A stretch of DNA of 49,155 bases, from assembly GCA_030747595.1 (NCBI GenBank), contig JASLKK010000011.1, positions 1 through 49,155 of the forward strand, in the 5' to 3' direction. Below the pieces are notes generated by a model. It did not search any database. It saw only the letters and a program-made list of their open reading frames with translations, and had not been told where the DNA came from. The translations under genes were made by a program, and so were the position numbers. The DNA is from Acidimicrobiales bacterium. Its GTDB lineage: Bacteria; Actinomycetota; Acidimicrobiia; Acidimicrobiales; MedAcidi-G1. Shown piece by piece: positions 1 through 7,526 of this stretch. The first letter of the stretch is position 1; the number at the start of each line of letters is the position of its first letter.

Positions 1-468
1 GACCCTGATTGACCGGAGCCATCGCTCCATCCCTTTCGCAGTCAACGACTTTTCTGGGGTTACAGATCTCGTCTCAGACACATACTCAATAACAAAGTCA
101 AGTAACTCCTCGTCGTTCCACTTCCTGGAGTAGTTGCTGTGGAGCTTTTTCCCGGATCGAATACCAGCCGTGGCGCATGCAGCGGACCAGCTACCGAACA
201 CCTTGATAAAAATTGATGTTGTCGGACCATTCAGAAGCCCGAGGGTTCGAAGGTCGGAATACCGCTGAGCAGTCAATGGTTCTTGATGTGTGGCCGCCAG
301 GCGCAAAACTGCCAATAATTCGTCGGACTCCCACGGCCTACGTCGGCTCCGGCCTCTAGGGCGTTCGCCTCTCAGCAGCTCAGCCTTCTGGTCTGCATAC
401 TCCGCTTTGGTGATGGCACCGCGGTCGAGTAGATCAGCAAGTTTCGACAGTTCGTCCGCAACAGCCAC
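1..468 (-). CDS. SHOCT / HNH-associated-repeat protein, truncated by window edge
   Basis: Read directly from the minus strand: an open frame of 156 codons from a GTG at 468 to the left edge with no stop, so the C-terminus is missing. An in-frame TAA lies four codons upstream, so GTG 468 is the only usual start. Residues about 5-32 (LADLLDRGAITKAEYADQKA) match the SHOCT oligomerisation motif. Residues about 50-105 (PLTAQRYSDL ... FGSWSAACATAGI) match the homing-endonuclease-associated repeat (HNH_repeat), and KWNDEELLDFVIEYVSE begins a second copy. Such repeats bind DNA next to HNH nucleases or stand alone in mobile elements. G+C here is near 50 percent, well below the rest of the window, which suggests transfer. 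Function unknown; the domain calls are pattern recognition. Confidence 0.7.
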   Translation of the reverse strand, partial: MAVADELSKLADLLDRGAITKAEYADQKAELLRGERPRGRSRRRPWESDELLAVLRLAATHQEPLTAQRYSDLRTLGLLNGPTTSIFIKVFGSWSAACATAGIRSGKKLHSNYSRKWNDEELLDFVIEYVSETRSVTPEKSLTAKGMERWLRSIRV

Positions 469-599
469 GTAAAGAGATTAGAGGGATGGAACTTTGGGCC
501 GAAAGTGCCCTCTACGCACACCTACCCGGCGAATGGCCACCAGTTGACCACCAAACGGCCTGTTTTCGGGGTCTGGTAATGCTGTGACCTGCGCTTATG

Positions 600-644
600 T
601 GGTGTCGGAGGGGGGACTTGAACACCCCCCTCTTCGACGCAGAG
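600..644 (-). other. tRNA-Leu-like 3' fragment (relic or attachment site)
   Basis: On the minus strand this reads as the 3' part of a class II tRNA. It shows a variable arm (CTCT/AGAG with a 7-nt loop), a T arm with the loop TTCAAGT flanked by GGGTG and CCCCC (one mismatch), an acceptor strand CTCCGAC, discriminator A and an encoded CCA at 602-600. The matching 5' half (GTCGGAG plus D arm) is not found at the expected distance, so this is not a working tRNA. Such 3' ends are typical attachment sites left by integrative elements. Confidence 0.45.
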
Positions 645-704
645 TGGTCGCCCCATGCTGTCCGCTGTGTCGCATGGTCCCTAGTTCTCTAGGGGGTCGA
701 CCAC
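644..704. repeat. Three-way-junction inverted repeats
   Basis: An outer perfect 7-bp stem (GTGGTCG at 644-650 with CGACCAC at 698-704) encloses two perfect 6-bp hairpins: CCATGC 653-658 with GCATGG 672-677, and CCCTAG 679-684 with CTAGGG 689-694. All arms are exact, and no convincing coding frame covers the stretch. It could be a structured RNA, a recombinase site or the relic of one. Confidence 0.5.
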
Positions 705-891
705 GCTCCGTGTGCATGGTGTCCCACGTTGTGTGCCCAGTTTTCGCCGTTGGGCACCAACTAGGCGTCCCGGCTTCAGGTCGCAAGGGCGTGGGGTTAC
801 AAGTGCCCCCTCCTACCCCACCCAGGAACTGTCTGGACCGGTTCGGCCAAACCAGTTCAGGGCACTGTGAGACATAGAGGGCCATAGGAGA
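705..891. other. Non-coding stretch with three further hairpins
   Basis: The gap between 469 and 891 holds no gene I can support. This part contains GTGCCCA 733-739 with TGGGCAC 751-757, GTGGGG 791-796 with CCCCAC 816-821, and GAACTG 826-831 with CAGTTC 853-858. Open frames on both strands here have compositions unlike any family and no plausible start signal. From 469 to 599 I see nothing. Confidence 0.35.
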
Positions 892-1086
892 TCAGTCCCG
901 GTAGTCAGGCTTGGTGCCCTTCCCGAGATTGTGCCACTCGCAGCGGACGCAGAGGTTGTCGAAGTCATTTGTCCCACCCTTAAACAAGGGCACTTTGTGG
1001 TCGAGGTGCATTTTGACGCCGTCATCGGGAGGGTGGCGCGAAACCTCCAGACCCCTGTAACGAAGGGGTTCCCGGGTGCACTCCAA
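892..1086 (-). pseudogene. HNH endonuclease remnant
   Basis: A 64-codon frame starting at TTG 1086. The core LDHKVPLFKGGTNDFDNL followed by CVRCEWHNLGKGTK is a recognisable HNH beta-beta-alpha metal finger: the His of the DH pair, the central Asn, and the CxxC-WHN end. The usual N-terminal zinc knuckle (a CxxC some 15-20 residues before the DH) is absent, and an in-frame TGA sits only about ten codons upstream of the TTG. The domain is therefore 5'-truncated and probably dead. It lies beside the tRNA-like fragment and the hairpins, and the HNH-repeat protein at 1-468 is close by, which supports a decayed mobile element. A very small active HNH protein is possible but less likely. Confidence 0.55.
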
Positions 1087-1142
1087 TGACGCTGGGAACG
1101 CGTCAAGGGCGAATCAGGAACGCGGCCACGGCGTCTGGGACG

Positions 1143-1775
1143 TCACGCAGCTCCGCTGAGTTCACTTTCGAGGTCCCGTATGACGTGCAGCAGCTCGTCC
1201 CGCGTGTCATCGGTGGCCACGGCGAGCAGGCAGACACACATCGAGTAGAGCGCTTTGGCCCGGAAACCGGCCGGGTCGACCTCGCCCCGCGCCCACGAGA
1301 CTGCCGCCCGGCGGAAGCCCTCGTAGCCCTCGGCGACCAGCAGATCGACACGGAGATCGCCGCGCAGCTTCCCCTCGTCAATCGCCTCCTCGACGGCAGT
1401 GTGTAGCCGTCTGATCGCGCGGGGGCCCTTGCGGAAGTCGTAGCCCTCGAGGAGCGCGGGCCGGGTCTTGTCGGCGCCGCGAACGACCCTTGCGACGCCC
1501 CGCTCGACCACCGCGAGCGCTCGGTCGACCGGCCGATCTACGGACCGGTCGACGTCGAGCCCACGATCGAGGTCGTCGAACGCACCGTCCCAGATGGCCG
1601 ATCGGATCTCGTCCTTGGACCCGAACAGGTTGTAGATCGTGGGGACCGACACGTTCGCGGCGTCGGCCACCTTTCGCATCGACCACCCGTCGACGCCGTC
1701 GCGCTCGATCAGCTCACGCGTCGCGGTGAGGATCCGCTGACGGCGTCGCTCGATGTTGTCCTGCCGCAGTCCCAT
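1143..1775 (-). CDS. TetR/AcrR family transcriptional regulator
   Basis: A 210-residue TetR-type repressor. The N-terminal helix-turn-helix is clear: RRRQRILTATRELIERDGVDG, then SMRKVADAANVSVPTIYNLFGSKDEI, at about residues 9-55. It is followed by a helical ligand-binding domain. I chose the ATG at 1775 because the possible longer form (to 1853) would translate the palindromic operator. It is divergent from the O-methyltransferase operon (start 1841), with the operator at 1778-1813 in between, so it most likely represses itself and that operon. The ligand is unknown; an aromatic or lipophilic drug-like compound would suit the methyltransferase-exporter-reductase targets. Confidence 0.9.
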   Translation of the reverse strand: MGLRQDNIERRRQRILTATRELIERDGVDGWSMRKVADAANVSVPTIYNLFGSKDEIRSAIWDGAFDDLDRGLDVDRSVDRPVDRALAVVERGVARVVRGADKTRPALLEGYDFRKGPRAIRRLHTAVEEAIDEGKLRGDLRVDLLVAEGYEGFRRAAVSWARGEVDPAGFRAKALYSMCVCLLAVATDDTRDELLHVIRDLESELSGAA

Positions 1776-1777
1776 TG

Positions 1778-1813
1778 TTTGCACAGTGTACAAAAGATTG
1801 TACGGTGTGAAAA
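1778..1813. promoter_or_regulatory. TetR operator, 16-4-16 palindrome
   Basis: The left arm TTTGCACAGTGTACAA (1778-1793) and the reverse complement of the right arm, TTTTCACACCGTACAA (1798-1813), match at 13 of 16 positions around the spacer AAGA. It begins three bases upstream of the regulator's start codon and lies 28 bases before the methyltransferase start. It also covers TACAAT (minus strand, 1802-1797), a likely -10 box for tetR. Confidence 0.75.
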
Positions 1814-1840
1814 GCAACTCCCCCCGGAACGGAGACACCC

Positions 1841-2494
1841 ATGGCGAAGGCACTCGGCCTCGACGACCTCCACACGTACGTCGTCGAACACAGTACGCCG
1901 CCCGACGAGATCCTCGAACGACTCACCGCCCGCACCGTAGAAGCAGCCGGCGTTTTCGCTCGGATGCAGATCGCTCCAGAACAGGGCGCCTTCATGACCT
2001 GGCTCACCCGCTTGATCGGCGCCGGCCAGGTGCTCGAGATCGGCACGTTCACCGGCTACTCCGCGATCTGCATCGCCCGCGGACTCTCCGCCGAGGGTCG
2101 GCTCGTGTGCCTCGACATCTCCGATGAGTGGACCTCCATCGGCCGAGAGGCATGGCGGGAGGCCGGCGTCGACGACCGCATCGACCTCCGCATCGGACCG
2201 GCTGCCGAGAGCCTCGCCGCGATGCCCGAGCAAGAGCAGTTCGACATGGCATTCATCGACGCCGACAAGGCGGGCTACGAGACCTACCTCGACCTCGTGT
2301 TCCCGCGGCTCCGGCCCAACGGCGTCGTGCTCGTCGACAATGTGTTGCGGAATGGTCGGGTCTTGGACCGCTCGGCCACCGACGACGACACCGTCGCCAT
2401 CCGGGCCTTCAACGACGCCCGCGTCGGCGATCCCCGGTGGGATCTCGCCATGCTTCCGATCTCCGACGGACTCACCCTGCTTCGGAAGCGCTAG
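1841..2494 (+). CDS. SAM-dependent O-methyltransferase (COG4122, caffeoyl-CoA OMT type)
   Basis: 217 residues. The SAM motif I is VLEIGTFTGYSAICIARGL at about 66-84, and the metal-binding region FIDADKAGY is at about 137-145. VVLVDNVLRNGRV follows, as in cation-dependent catechol-type O-methyltransferases. The length is normal for the family. The start ATG has a GGAG-type ribosome site (GGAACGGAGACACCC). First gene of a three-gene operon under the divergent TetR operator; the MFS exporter begins 3 nt after its stop. It probably methylates a hydroxylated aromatic substrate. The substrate cannot be read from the sequence. Confidence 0.88.
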   Translation: MAKALGLDDLHTYVVEHSTPPDEILERLTARTVEAAGVFARMQIAPEQGAFMTWLTRLIGAGQVLEIGTFTGYSAICIARGLSAEGRLVCLDISDEWTSIGREAWREAGVDDRIDLRIGPAAESLAAMPEQEQFDMAFIDADKAGYETYLDLVFPRLRPNGVVLVDNVLRNGRVLDRSATDDDTVAIRAFNDARVGDPRWDLAMLPISDGLTLLRKR

Positions 2495-2497
2495 CGG

Positions 2498-3775
2498 TTG
2501 CGCCAGTCCCTCGCGCCAGAACCGACAAGTGGGCGGGACCCCCGTCGCACCTTCGCGTCGCTGAGGTTCCGAAACTACCGGCTGTACTTCTTCAGCCAGA
2601 TCGTGTCGTTCAGCGGCACATGGATGCAGTCACTCGCCACCGCCTGGCTCGTCATCGAGCTGACCGGCAGCGGCACGGCGCTCGGCACGGTGATGGCGGC
2701 GAGGTTTGCCCCCACACTGTTTCTGGCTCCGTTCGGCGGCGTCATCGCCGACCGACTGGACAAGCGTCGGCTGATCGCAGCGACCCAGGCACTCCAGGGC
2801 GTGCTCGCGTTGATCTTCGGCCTCGTCACCGTCGCCGGAGTGGTTGAGCTCTGGATGGTCTACGCCCTGTCCGCCGGTTTCGGGGCCATCACCGCGCTCG
2901 ACAATCCGAGCCGCCAGACCTTTGTGATGGAAATGGTCGGCCCCGACGACGTCAGCAACGCCGTGACGCTGAACAGCGTCGTCACCAACGGTGCCCGCGT
3001 GGTCGGCCCTGCCGTGGGTGGAGTCGTCATCGCCACCATGGGAGTGGGCGAGTGCTTCCTCATCAACGGTGCGAGCTACCTCACCGTCGTGATCGCGATG
3101 TACCTGATCCGGCGCGAGGACCTCCACCCGGCGGCACGCACGCCGCGCGCGCCGCGTCAGCTCCGGGACGGACTCCGGTATGTGTGTAGCGAGCCGATCC
3201 TTCGCACCACCCTGGCCATGCTGGTGCTCATCGGCACCCTCACCTTCGAGTTCGCCACGACCTTGCCGATGCTCGCCGAGTTCACCTTTGCCGCCGGCCC
3301 ATCGGGCATCGCCGGCCTCACGTCGCTGATGGGACTCGGCGCCGTTGTCGGCGGGCTGATCGTCGCTTCGACGGGACCACCGACGCCGCGGCGCCTCATC
3401 GCCGTCGCGGCCGGATTCGGGATCGCCGTCGGCATCGTCGCGGTGATGCCGAGCATCGAACTCGCCTACCTCGCGATGCCCCTGGTCGGCGCAACGAGCA
3501 TCGCCACCACTTCGCTCTCGAACGCAACCTTGCAGCTCAACTCCGACCCCGCGTTTCGGGGCCGCGTGATGGCCTTGTTCTCGGTCGCGATGATGGGATC
3601 GACACCCATCGGCGGCCCGATCGTCGGTTGGGTCGGCGGACACATCAGCCCCCGCGCTGCGCTCCTCGCCGGTACAGCCGGGGCTCTCCTCGCCGCTGCG
3701 ATCGGCTGGTCACAGTTCCGCCGGCCAACACCGACCCCCGCCCACCGACCCGCTGAACAGGAGGCCCATCAATGA
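2498..3775 (+). CDS. MFS transporter, EntS-like exporter family
   Basis: 425 residues with about 12 hydrophobic segments. The N-terminus (FASLRFRNYRLYFFSQIVSF, then GTWMQSLATAWLV) is characteristic of the MFS_3 / enterobactin-exporter-like group, and the A-type loop FGGVIADRLDKRRLI is at about 84-98. The start is a TTG at 2498, three nucleotides after the methyltransferase stop. No ATG or GTG precedes the conserved N-terminus, so translational coupling is likely. Its stop overlaps the next start as ATGA. Probably exports the compound, or the methylated product, sensed by the TetR. Confidence 0.88.
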   Translation: MRQSLAPEPTSGRDPRRTFASLRFRNYRLYFFSQIVSFSGTWMQSLATAWLVIELTGSGTALGTVMAARFAPTLFLAPFGGVIADRLDKRRLIAATQALQGVLALIFGLVTVAGVVELWMVYALSAGFGAITALDNPSRQTFVMEMVGPDDVSNAVTLNSVVTNGARVVGPAVGGVVIATMGVGECFLINGASYLTVVIAMYLIRREDLHPAARTPRAPRQLRDGLRYVCSEPILRTTLAMLVLIGTLTFEFATTLPMLAEFTFAAGPSGIAGLTSLMGLGAVVGGLIVASTGPPTPRRLIAVAAGFGIAVGIVAVMPSIELAYLAMPLVGATSIATTSLSNATLQLNSDPAFRGRVMALFSVAMMGSTPIGGPIVGWVGGHISPRAALLAGTAGALLAAAIGWSQFRRPTPTPAHRPAEQEAHQ

Positions 3776-4908
3776 GCGCCGTCGACCAAGCCCTCCCGAC
3801 GACGACCCTCGAACTCCGCTCGACCGTGGCCGACGACGCAACCGTCACGATGTCGCTGCACGAGGCCGGCGTAGCCCCACCCGACCGCCACGAAGTGACG
3901 GTCCGGATCGAAGCCGCGCCGATCAACCCCTCCGACCTGGGGGTGATGCTCGCCCGTGCCGATGTCGCCACCGCTCGGCCGCTTGCCGGTGAGACCACCG
4001 GGCTCCAGGCCGACCTGCCCCTGGGCGCGGCCGGGGCGCAGGCCGCCCGGCTCGGTCGGGCGGTGCCTTGTGGCAGCGAAGGCGGCGGAGTCGTCATCGC
4101 TGCGGGATCCTCTCCCGAAGCTCAGGCACTGCTCGGACTCACGGTCGGATTCGCATCTGGCAACTCCTACGCGCAGTTCCGCACCATCCCCGTCGCACAG
4201 TGCTTCCCCATGCCCCCGGGGACGACGCCCGAGCAGGCGGCGGCTCCGTTCGTCAACCCACTCACGGCGCTGGGGATGGTGGAGACGATGCATGAAGGGG
4301 GCCACCGTGCGATCGTCCACACCGTCGGGGCATCAAACCTCGGCATCATGCTCAACCGACTCTGCCAAGCCGACGGCATCCAACTGATCAACATCGTGCG
4401 GAGGGCCGAGCAGGCGGAGGTCCTGCGCGATCTCGGGGCCGAACACGTCCTCAATTCGACCTCTGACAACTTCGAGGACGACCTCGTCGAGCTACTCGGA
4501 GCCACTGGCGCGACGATCGGCTTCGACCCGATCGGCGGCGGCGAAATGACATCGACACTGCTCGCCGCGATGGAGCGCGCCGTCAGCACTCGCTACGACA
4601 CGTACAGCCCACCTACGCACAAGCAGGTGTTCATCTACGGAGGCCTCGACCGCTCCCCGACGATGCTCCGACGCGACTTCGGAACCTCGTGGTCGGTGGG
4701 TTCCTGGCGACTCCGACCCTTCCTCGCTCGCATCGGCCCAGACCGTGCCGAGCCGCTCCGCCGGCGCGTTGCCAGCGAGATCACGACCACGTTCGCGAGC
4801 TCCTACGGCCTTCGGCTCTCACTTGCAGACGCCGTCGACCCCGACCGAGTACGCATCTACTCCCAGATGACCACCGGCAAGAAGGCGCTCATCGCCCCAC
4901 AGGTCTGA
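3772..4908 (+). CDS. MDR-family zinc-less alcohol dehydrogenase / quinone oxidoreductase
   Basis: 378 residues. The N-terminal GroES-like half includes VTVRIEAAPINPSDLGVML. The Rossmann half has HTVGASNLGIMLNRLCQADGIQLINIV and LRDLGAEHVLNS, as in medium-chain dehydrogenase/reductases. No catalytic-zinc pattern (GHE with Cys/His) is visible, pointing to the quinone-reductase / enoyl-reductase side of the family. The ATG overlaps the MFS stop (ATGA), so it is translationally coupled in the TetR-controlled operon. A detoxifying reduction of the same substrate is a reasonable inference. Confidence 0.85.
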   Translation: MSAVDQALPTTTLELRSTVADDATVTMSLHEAGVAPPDRHEVTVRIEAAPINPSDLGVMLARADVATARPLAGETTGLQADLPLGAAGAQAARLGRAVPCGSEGGGVVIAAGSSPEAQALLGLTVGFASGNSYAQFRTIPVAQCFPMPPGTTPEQAAAPFVNPLTALGMVETMHEGGHRAIVHTVGASNLGIMLNRLCQADGIQLINIVRRAEQAEVLRDLGAEHVLNSTSDNFEDDLVELLGATGATIGFDPIGGGEMTSTLLAAMERAVSTRYDTYSPPTHKQVFIYGGLDRSPTMLRRDFGTSWSVGSWRLRPFLARIGPDRAEPLRRRVASEITTTFASSYGLRLSLADAVDPDRVRIYSQMTTGKKALIAPQV

Positions 4909-5155
4909 GGGGCGGGGACTCGGGCCCGGTCCGGCGAGCCGTCCGAGTCGTTGGTCGACACTTCGACGCTCCGCGGGAGAGACCATCGAGATCGATACGC
5001 AGCCTCGTTGAAGTGGCCCAACGTGCGTGCATCGCCATCGACGACGGCAACCGCACCAAAGCTCGATCCCAAAGGGCCAAACCAGCCCCACCGGTAACCT
5101 TCACAGCGAGGAAGACCGTTATCGGCAGTAACGCGCCACATAACGCGCCGCCCTC

Positions 5156-5232
5156 GCCCTCGTAGCTCAGTCGGATAGAGCGACCGCCTCCTAAGCGGTA
5201 GGCCACAGGTTCGATTCCTGTCGAGGGCGCCA
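5156..5232 (+). tRNA. tRNA-Arg (anticodon CCT)
   Basis: A complete cloverleaf: acceptor GCCCTCG (5156-5162) pairs with CGAGGGC (5222-5228). The D arm contains AGCTCAGTCGGATAGAGC, the anticodon loop CTCCTAA sits between ACCGC and GCGGT, and the T loop is TTCGATT. The discriminator is G5229 and CCA is encoded at 5230-5232. The last A is also the first base of the next gene's ATG. Nothing else is seen in the 247 nt upstream. Confidence 0.97.
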
Positions 5233-6152
5233 TGAACCAGCCCTTAGACCCGACCCCGCAGGGCCCGACCTCACACCAAGACGCGCCTGCCTGGTACCGA
5301 CACGCGCTAGACGTCCCACACGGTGACAGCACCGTCACTGTCGACGGTGCCGACATCCACTACCTCACCTGGGGCGAGCCCGACCGGCCCGGCCTCGTCT
5401 TCGTGCACGGCGGCGCCGCCCACGCCCACTGGTGGACTCACGTGGCCGCCCTGTTCGCCAGCAACTACCGCATCGCGGCGATCGACCTGTCCGGTCACGG
5501 TGACAGCGACCGTCGTGCCGTCTACTCCCTCAACGCCTGGACGGACGAGGTGGTAGCTGTCGCCGACGCCGCCGACATGGCCGGCCTGCCAATCGTCATC
5601 GGCCACTCCATGGGCGGCTTCGTCACTCTGGCCACCGCGGCCCGCCACTCCGACCGCCTAGCCGGCGGCGTAGTCATCGACTCGCCCGTCGTGAAGGCCG
5701 ACCCCGAGATGGATACGGGCCGCCGTGACAACTTCCGGAATCCCAAGGTGTACCCGGACGCCGCCACGGCCATCGCCCGCTTCCGCACCGTGCCCGAACA
5801 GGACCACTACGAGCCCTTCGTGATGGCCGACGTAGCCGCCCGATCCCTGCACCCCTGCAACGGCGGCGTCACCTGGAAGTTCGACCCGCGGATCTTCCTG
5901 CCCGACCGCGCTGCCGCCGACGACCTGCTGCCCAGCATCACGTGTCGCATCGCCCTCTTCCGCGCCCAGCACGGTCTCGTCACCGCCGACATCGGCGCCT
6001 ACATGTACGAACAGCTCGGACGGGTCACCCCGGTCGTCGAAATTCCTCTGGCCGGCCATCACGTCATGCTCGACCAGCCCCTGCTACTGGTCACCGCCCT
6101 TCGCACCCTGCTGGCCGACTGGGAACACTCTGTCCCGTTCGAGCGGGATTGA
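5232..6152 (+). CDS. Alpha/beta hydrolase
   Basis: 306 residues with the oxyanion HGG (59-61), the nucleophile elbow GHSMGG (Ser126), an acid after strand 6 and the catalytic His near 276 (LAGHHVMLDQP). It resembles haloalkane-dehalogenase/epoxide-hydrolase or lactonase-like soluble hydrolases; the substrate is unknown. The start must be the ATG at 5232, because no other ATG, GTG or TTG lies in frame before the conserved core. That ATG overlaps the 3' CCA of tRNA-Arg, so cleaving out the tRNA would destroy the start codon. No ribosome binding site is possible except inside the tRNA. Confidence 0.88.
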   Translation: MNQPLDPTPQGPTSHQDAPAWYRHALDVPHGDSTVTVDGADIHYLTWGEPDRPGLVFVHGGAAHAHWWTHVAALFASNYRIAAIDLSGHGDSDRRAVYSLNAWTDEVVAVADAADMAGLPIVIGHSMGGFVTLATAARHSDRLAGGVVIDSPVVKADPEMDTGRRDNFRNPKVYPDAATAIARFRTVPEQDHYEPFVMADVAARSLHPCNGGVTWKFDPRIFLPDRAAADDLLPSITCRIALFRAQHGLVTADIGAYMYEQLGRVTPVVEIPLAGHHVMLDQPLLLVTALRTLLADWEHSVPFERD

Positions 6153-6211
6153 CCCAGGGGTTCACTGGTCCGTTTCTCCCGGTGGGTCCCGCATCGGCCT
6201 CCCACGACCAC

Positions 6212-6217
6212 TACCGT
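6212..6217 (+). promoter_or_regulatory. Putative -10 box (TACCGT), leaderless mshC
   Basis: TACCGT ends 8 nt before the mshC ATG, matching the TANNNT-N6-8-start pattern seen across this window. No -35 is evident. Confidence 0.4.
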
Positions 6218-6225
6218 CGCCGGCC

Positions 6226-7431
6226 ATGGGAATGCGCCTGCATGACACCGCTATAGGCGAGGTCGTCCCCTTCGAACCCGGCCCCAGGGTGACCATGTAC
6301 GTCTGTGGCATCACGCCGTACGACGCCACCCACCTCGGACACGCCTTCACCTACCTGACGTTCGATCTCGTCGTCCGTCGACTGGAAGACCTGGGTCACG
6401 AGGTCCGCATGGTTCGCAACGTCACCGACGTCGACGACTCAATTCTCCCCAAGGCCCGCGAGCTCGGCATCGACTATCTCGAGTTGGCCGCCCGGGAGAT
6501 GGACCACTTTCGCGCCGACCTGGCCGCGCTAAACCTGCGACCCGCCACGTCTGAACCCACGGCCACCGGTTCGATCGACGCCATGCTCGACCTCATCGGC
6601 CGCCTCGAAGCCAACGGCCACACCTACACCGTCGAGGGCACGACCTTCTTCGACGTCTCCACGTGGGACTCCTTCGGTTCGATGACCGGCTACGACGAAG
6701 CCACCATGCGGGCGTTCGCCGCCGAACGGGGCGGCAACCCCGACGACCCCCGCCTGCGCAACCCCCTGGATTTCGTACTCTGGCAGGCCAGCGCCGACGA
6801 CGAACCCTCGTGGGACTCGCCCTTCGGCCCGGGGCGACCGGGCTGGCACATCGAGTGCTCGGCCAGGGCCAGGGCCGACCTCGGTGAGACCATCGACCTC
6901 CACGGCGGAGGTAACGACCTGACCTTCCCCCACCACGAGTGCGAAGCCGCCCAGAGCGAAGCAGCCACCGGCCAACCGTTCGCCCGCCACTGGATGCACG
7001 TCGGGATGGTCGCCTACGAGGGCACGAAGATGTCAAAGTCGCTGGGCAACCTCGTCTTCGTACGCAACCTGAGACACATCCACGACCCAAGGGCCATCCG
7101 CCTAGCCCTCATGGCCCATCACTACCGGGCCGGCTTCGAATGGTTCGACTGCGACATCGACGACGCGATCATCCGCCTCGACCGCCTCGTCACCGCAGCC
7201 CGACGCCCCAAGGGTCCGAACCCGGCACCCACGCTGGCTGCCGTGCGGGCTGCACTCGACGACGACCTCGACGCGGCCACCGGCTGCGAAGCCCTAGACA
7301 TACTGGCCGGGGGGATCCTCTCGGGCACCGGCGACGACCCAACAGCCGCCGCCGGTCTGGCCACCGCAGCAGCCCTACTGGGCATCCACCTCGACGCCAC
7401 CCTTCCCGAATCCTGGTCACGAACTACGTGA
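6226..7431 (+). CDS. mshC: L-cysteine:GlcN-Ins ligase (mycothiol biosynthesis)
   Basis: 401 residues. MshC joins cysteine to 1D-myo-inositol 2-amino-2-deoxy-alpha-D-glucopyranoside, the third enzymatic step to mycothiol in actinobacteria. The signature YVCGITPYDATHLGHA (25-40) is MshC-like, where CysS has [14 protein letters not shown]. Other motifs are WHIECSARAR (Cys211), FPHHECEAAQSEA (His236/237) and [12 protein letters not shown] (268-279), with IRLALMAHHYRAGFEWFD near the end. It is shorter than CysS and lacks its C-terminal anticodon-binding extension. The N-terminus is shorter than in many homologues. A second ATG two codons in could also serve. It lies directly upstream of its paralogue cysS. 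Confidence 0.9.
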   Translation: MGMRLHDTAIGEVVPFEPGPRVTMYVCGITPYDATHLGHAFTYLTFDLVVRRLEDLGHEVRMVRNVTDVDDSILPKARELGIDYLELAAREMDHFRADLAALNLRPATSEPTATGSIDAMLDLIGRLEANGHTYTVEGTTFFDVSTWDSFGSMTGYDEATMRAFAAERGGNPDDPRLRNPLDFVLWQASADDEPSWDSPFGPGRPGWHIECSARARADLGETIDLHGGGNDLTFPHHECEAAQSEAATGQPFARHWMHVGMVAYEGTKMSKSLGNLVFVRNLRHIHDPRAIRLALMAHHYRAGFEWFDCDIDDAIIRLDRLVTAARRPKGPNPAPTLAAVRAALDDDLDAATGCEALDILAGGILSGTGDDPTAAAGLATAAALLGIHLDATLPESWSRTT

Positions 7432-7514
7432 TTCCCGGTCCACCCTCGGTAACCGAACCACCCCAGACCTGAGTCGGGCTGGTCATCACAGGCGGGCCGG
7501 TGGCGAGCGGACCG

Positions 7515-7520
7515 TATCCT
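7515..7520 (+). promoter_or_regulatory. Putative -10 box (TATCCT), leaderless cysS
   Basis: TATCCT ends 6 nt before the GTG at 7527. It supports that start rather than the in-frame GTG at 7500, which would lie upstream of this box. Confidence 0.45.
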
Positions 7521-7526
7521 GATCCG

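Noticed and set aside
584-885. Overlapping 97- and 96-codon open frames on both strands
   Set aside because: They cross the hairpins and tRNA-like fragment, show no family motif and have no start signal.
600-1086. Idea of a group I intron with an HNH ORF inserted in tRNA-Leu
   Set aside because: The 5' tRNA half and the conserved core P, Q, R and S sequences could not be found.
1776-1853. N-terminal extension of the TetR regulator
   Set aside because: It would translate the palindromic operator and promoter, and the HTH begins normally after ATG 1775.
2630-3643. 337-codon minus-strand frame over the MFS gene
   Set aside because: Low-complexity His/Asp/Arg-rich shadow of high-GC codons; the plus-strand protein is a clear MFS transporter.
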